Of a DNA stretch of 64,000 bases, positions 60,400-64,000 are shown in pieces. A model generated the notes under the pieces. That model ran no database searches, was not told the DNA's origin, and saw nothing but the letters and a program-made list of their open reading frames with translations. The stretch lies in NCBI GenBank assembly GCA_036768485.1, contig JAVLUZ010000223.1, positions 1,567,893-1,631,892 on the forward strand, in the 5' to 3' direction. The DNA comes from Mermis nigrescens (Eukaryota; Nematoda; Enoplea; Mermithida; Mermithidae). Position 1 is the first letter of the stretch. Each line of letters begins with the position of its first letter. The position numbers were made by a program, and so were the translations under genes.

Positions 60400-60570
60400 C
60401 GTGGGGGAAGGGATGTTTAGAGTTTAACCCCCAACCCGAAATTCTGGAAATCCCCCAAATTATGTTAGACCCCTAGAATTCTTTTTTTAGCACATTTTTT
60501 GGTCACTTTAACCCACCAGACCCACAGAATTTGTTCGCTGCTAATGTTGTTTCCAACTGCCTCACTGTTA
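60400..60570 (-). repeat. MITE-A-related fragment, reverse
   Basis: ACATAAGCGTGGGGGAAGGG start, CCCAACCCGAAATTCTGG, then CAGAATTTGTTCGCTGCTAA near the end. Confidence 0.45.
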
Positions 60571-60576
60571 TAATCA

Positions 60577-60800
60577 TAAATGCAAAGCACGACCGGTCTG
60601 GAGAATGAGTTTTGAGCCAAAAATTGACATCAAAACTGGTGTGAATGTTAAAATAGCGTTAAGACTACGCTAATCCACATTTTCTGGCTATTTTGAAGCA
60701 GATTAGCATGAAAGTTTTGATTTTCATTCAATTTTAACACTTATCTTTTCTTTTTTAACTAGAATCTTTTTCAATTTTTTTCTGGCAGTGTAGAGTAGAC
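60577..60800 (+). repeat. Family-B repeat copy
   Basis: ATAAATGCAAAGCACGACCGG, AACTGGTGTGAATGTTAAAA, TAGCGTTAAGACTACGC, then TTTTGATTTTCATTCAATTT. It shows the intact sequence across the foldback target site. Confidence 0.6.
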
Positions 60801-60954
60801 TATAATGAGCAGGAATCCAATCGTGCAAGTTAACTTGAATGAGGCAAAATCCTGGATTCGCGCAAATGCTGAGGCTCCAATTCTGGCAGGTCTACCAGTT
60901 TCTCAGGTAGACTTATTCTGAAAATGTAAACCTGCACACTCGTTTATGGTCTTA
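60801..60954. other. Unassigned flank of the PIF/Harbinger-like MITE
   Basis: Ordinary AT-rich DNA ending in TTA, the left target duplication. Confidence 0.4.
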
Positions 60955-61427
60955 AGCCCGGTTCAGAAGTAAAAATCGGCGATATCGCTGACATCGCCGA
61001 CACTTTTTCCCGGTTCAGAAGTGCCCCGATTTTTCCGATTTTCAGTCGGCGATATCGTCGACTTTCCCGATTTTTGTCGGCGATGTCGCCGACTAAAATT
61101 GTAAGAATAGGAAGCCATCCTATTTTTCTACGATATCGCCGATTTTTGGTGCATTGAAGTATGCGCTAGGTATGCTGCTGTCTACGTAAGCATCATCTTA
61201 AAGTACATATATAGGTACCACCAATCTAGGTGCCTGACTACATAACAAATCCTATTGATTAACACATATTATGTACGTACTTTTAGCTGCGAGTACAGAA
61301 AAACTATACTGCTTACTATCTTACGTCATGAATTTTAATTAGCTGGAATACTCAACTGACTTTTCTGCACACATCTTGACACTTTGTGCTATTACATATT
61401 TGTATGTACATACGTCCGTACCTGCAA

Positions 61428-61515
61428 GTCCAATGGGGCCAAAATGCCAAAAATCGCATTAAACATTGAATTCCGAGGTCAATTGATTTTTAGGGGACTT
61501 TCAGATTCTGGGGGC
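61428..61515 (+). repeat. MITE-A core-3 fragment
   Basis: AAGTCCAATGGGGCCAAAAT, GCCAAAAATCGCATTAAAC, ATTGATTTTTAGGGGAC; a piece of the short subfamily directly before a full MITE-A. Confidence 0.5.
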
Positions 61516-61521
61516 CCAGAG

Positions 61522-61778
61522 CATACGTGGGCAGCACAAAAATTCTGGGGGGAAGTGTAAAAATTTTTCAAAGGTCAAAAAATGGTCTTAAGAATGGTGG
61601 TAGGGCGAAAAAGCATCATTTTTCGATATTTCTCATCGAGCCCTATCCATTGGCATCAAATTTCGCGAAAAATGCTAAAAAAATTCAAAAATCGATTTCT
61701 GGGAGGTATTCTGGTTTTCATGTTGTGTATTTTGCCTTCTAGGGGGTGCATACACCCAAACCCCCATGCCCATGTGTG
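61522..61778 (+). mobile_element. MITE-A copy nested in the PIF/Harbinger-like MITE
   Basis: 257 bp, CATACGTGGGCAGC...GCCCATGTGTG. The flanks GCCCAGAG and GCTCTGAG match at six of eight bases. Confidence 0.85.
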
Positions 61779-61794
61779 GCTCTGAGCCTCCAGA

Positions 61795-62120
61795 CCATAG
61801 ATGCACAGCATGGTCAATCTAGGGGGTCAGCCGGTACCATAAGTTCGAAATTTTTTCGGTTTTTAGGGCCAAAAACGACTGAAAAAGTGCTAGAAAAGTC
61901 AAATTAGCGCCAATTCTACCACAATTCATGATAAAGAACGAAATTCAGACAGTTGTGAAAAAATTGCGATTTTTTATTACCTTTTGTCCTTATTTCTGCC
62001 CTAGTTTTCCGAGAAAATTTCTGACTTGGCCGCAGACATGCACAGTAAAAAATTTCTGGGGGAGGGGTGGAAAGCAACATTTTTTTCTGAAGTCCCTTTT
62101 TGGGCTAAAAACAAAGGGTA
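61795..62120 (+). repeat. Family-B repeat copy
   Basis: CATAGATGCACAGCATGGTC start, GGGGGTCAGCCGG, TTTTTAGGGCCAAAAACGAC; it ends in a family-J-like piece (GACATGCACAGTAAAAAATT). Confidence 0.5.
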
Positions 62121-62524
62121 CGCGTTAAAAATTTTGTATGTACCTATTGCCGACTTTCCCGATTTTAGTCGGTTTGTGTTCTGTTGTGCTGGTCATTATG
62201 TATGCATCTATTGCCGACTTTCCCGATTTCAGTCGGCGATATCCCCGATTCTTACGATTTTCCCGAATTTCAGTCGGCGATATCGCCGACTTTCCCGACT
62301 TTCGTTGGCGATATCGCCGACTTTCCCGATTTTTGTCGGCGATATCGACGACGTTCCCGACTGAATCGGTAAAATCGGCGATATCGCCGACAAAAATCGG
62401 CGATATCGCCGATTTTTACTTCTGAACCGGGCTTTAATGGAATACACGAATTCGGAAAATAGTCAAAAAATGTCTTTCATAAAAAATTAATATTGCCTGA
62501 ATATATTATATTGTATCATGGCAA

Positions 62525-62755
62525 TTGCAGTAATGGTGAGGCTGCTGGGATCACTGGTGGGGCTGCTGGGACGGTGGGGCTGTTGGGATAGGGCTGTTGG
62601 GATTATTGGTGGGTCTGTTGGAACGGTAGGACTGTTGGGACTGGTGGGGCTGTTGGGACTGGTGGGGTTGTTGGGACGGGTTGGACTGTTGGGATTTTTG
62701 GTGGGGCTGTTGAAACGGTGAAGCTGTTGGGACTGGTGGGGCTGTTGAGACATCA
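62525..62755 (+). repeat. 18-bp minisatellite block 2 (inverse of block 1)
   Basis: Units of CTGTTGGGACTGGTGGGG, the complement of block 1, directly before a MITE-A copy. Confidence 0.92.
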
Positions 62756-62756
62756 C

Positions 62757-62959
62757 CATACGTGGGCAGCAAAAAAATTCTGGGGGAAGGGGGTGCAAGA
62801 TTTTTCAAAGGTCAAAAAATTGCCTTAAAAATGGTGGTATGGCGAAAAACCACCATTTTTCGACGTTTCTCATCGAGCACTATCCATTGGCATCAAAAAA
62901 TTGCGAAAAAAAGAAAAAAATTTAGGTGCATACCCCCAAACCCCCCACGCTCAGGTGTG
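62757..62959 (+). mobile_element. MITE-A copy with perfect TSD
   Basis: 203 bp, CATACGTGGGCAGC...GCTCAGGTGTG. GACATCAC on both sides (62749-62756, 62960-62967). The internal part lacks the GAATTCTGGGG segment near the right end. Confidence 0.92.
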
Positions 62960-62967
62960 GACATCAC

Positions 62968-63948
62968 CCATGCACGCGGGGGTGGGGAGAGGGGTCTGCT
63001 GGGGATTTTGACCTCCCGCCCAGATCCGTGCTGACCCGCCCCCCTTAGAATGGCCAAAAATTGCCGCTGACCCCCATAATTTGTTTTGGTTTTAGAAAAA
63101 TTTTTAAAGCTCTGAGCTCTGCAGAAAAGTAACTTAAGTGATAAAAATGTATTTCTTCACATAAATTATCATCAGAATTGACCTTTGAGAGATTTTATTG
63201 CATAAAAATGGGAAAATTTTGACATTTTTCGAAAACGTTTTGTTATAAAAGTTGTTTCAGTGGATGCGCGACATCGAGAAACGTCTAAAAACAATATTTT
63301 TAGTGCCCAGCCCATGGACCATTTTTATCGCTTCTTCTGATGTTTGAAAAAAAATTTGACCTTGACCTCCCAGAATTTCTATGCTGTATATGTATAGTTT
63401 TAGTAGGTGCATCTGTCATTTTTCATGAATTTTAACAGCGTTTTTCTTTGTTGAATTGAAATTAAGCAGGTTTCCTCATAGTATTGCATTTTGTGTTGTT
63501 AGGTAATGTATCGTTTGTTATTTGACAGTGATATCCCTCTGAAATAATACATCATTTCTTTCTTACAAGCAATCGAAAGAAGCATTTGTTTCTCCCGTTT
63601 AACCACAATGTTGCCAAATTCCGGACATCTCACGTTCTGTGAAAATTTAATGCCGTTTTGTTTATAAAGTTATCAATTAAAGCTATTGTAATAATTTTTA
63701 CATTTTTCATGCCTCAATTTCATGCCCATTGGTAAAAGTCTAAACTTGTGAGTTTCTACTTTTTAAGCTATTTTTACTGATATCATTTTTATGTAAATGC
63801 TCTAAAATGCAAATTTTCCTCGGCTCTGCCCCAGACCCCTCTGGGGGCTGTTATATTAGTCCTGCCACCCGAGACTCCCCAATCCATGTGGGCTTGGGCG
63901 CTTTGTGCCCTGCTTTTTAGCAATACAAATTGCTGCACAAAAAATATT
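62968..63948. other. Repeat-derived intergenic DNA
   Basis: Fragments with GACCCCCATAATTTG, CCCAGAATTTCTATGCTG and CCCCAGACCCCTCTGGGGGC suggest further degraded MITE-like copies. No gene seen. Confidence 0.35.
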
Positions 63949-64000
63949 TTTATCTGGATCTGGATCTGTATCTGGATCTTTTTAAATTTTGATCTGGCAA
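63949..64000 (+). repeat. GATCTG hexamer tract 3 (runs out of the window)
   Basis: ATCTGGATCTGGATCTG and related words, the same hexamer family as at 58.7 and 59.8 kb. Confidence 0.8.

Larger units (their letters stand above)
60955..62433. mobile_element. PIF/Harbinger-like MITE with TTA duplication and nested repeats
   Basis: 1479 bp. Both ends read AGCCCGGTTCAGAAGTAAAA into ATCGGCGATATCGC (left) and its complement (right), about 34 bp of inverted repeat. TTA flanks both sides (60952-60954 and 62434-62436), the 3-bp duplication of this superfamily. Subterminal zones (about 60975-61145 and 62150-62410) are packed with TCGGCGATATCGCCGA palindromes and CCCGATTTT words. A MITE-A copy and a family-B copy are nested inside. 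No transposase is visible. Confidence 0.82.

Noticed and set aside
62487..62808. Pro/Ser/Gln-rich minus-strand frames
   Set aside because: They are translations of minisatellite block 2 and MITE-A.

Overview
The window looks like nuclear DNA from a small-genome invertebrate. It is AT-rich, has spliced genes with GT-AG introns, a BEL/Pao retrotransposon, a non-LTR retrotransposon fragment and very many short non-autonomous DNA transposons. The ferritin resembles nematode and other invertebrate ferritins, and a nematode-like source is plausible but not proven. The window contains one scaffold gap (100 N, 54665-54764).

Only two host genes can be reconstructed with confidence. A three-exon ferritin lies on the minus strand (2353-5375). 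It gives exactly 170 residues, but only if intron 2 uses a GC donor, and two of its six ferroxidase-centre positions are altered. A five-exon rhodopsin-class GPCR lies on the plus strand (32809-42270). It gives 442 residues with seven membrane segments, and its DRY motif is replaced by Asn-Gln-Cys. Their introns and flanks are full of mobile elements.

Layout. 0-2 kb: remnant of a PIF/Harbinger element (transposase and Myb-like ORF fragments) followed by a foldback-like element. 2.3-6 kb: ferritin. 7-11.6 kb: a three-level nest (family-B repeat, then a 1-kb-armed foldback element, then a 5'-truncated LINE). 11.8-31 kb: gene-poor DNA with MITEs and an array of AAACTTTACAC repeats. 32.8-42.3 kb: GPCR. 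42.3-49.9 kb: repeats, a miniature LTR element and a second, inverted copy of the AAACTTTACAC array. 49.9-53.85 kb: a block unlike the rest, containing scrambled primate alpha-satellite-like text with three exact CENP-B boxes. 54.7-59.9 kb: BEL/Pao element with a 1.1-kb tandem duplication. 60-63 kb: inverted minisatellites around a PIF/Harbinger-like MITE carrying nested repeats. 63-64 kb: repeat fragments.

The most informative signal is MITE-A (a local label, as are B to J). It is a family with termini CATACATGGGC...GCCCATGTATG present in at least 16 copies. Six copies have perfect 8-bp target-site duplications and five more have one mismatch, which indicates hAT-type mobilisation. The most suspicious segment is the alpha-satellite-like block, which may be contamination, misassembly or artificial sequence rather than biology.
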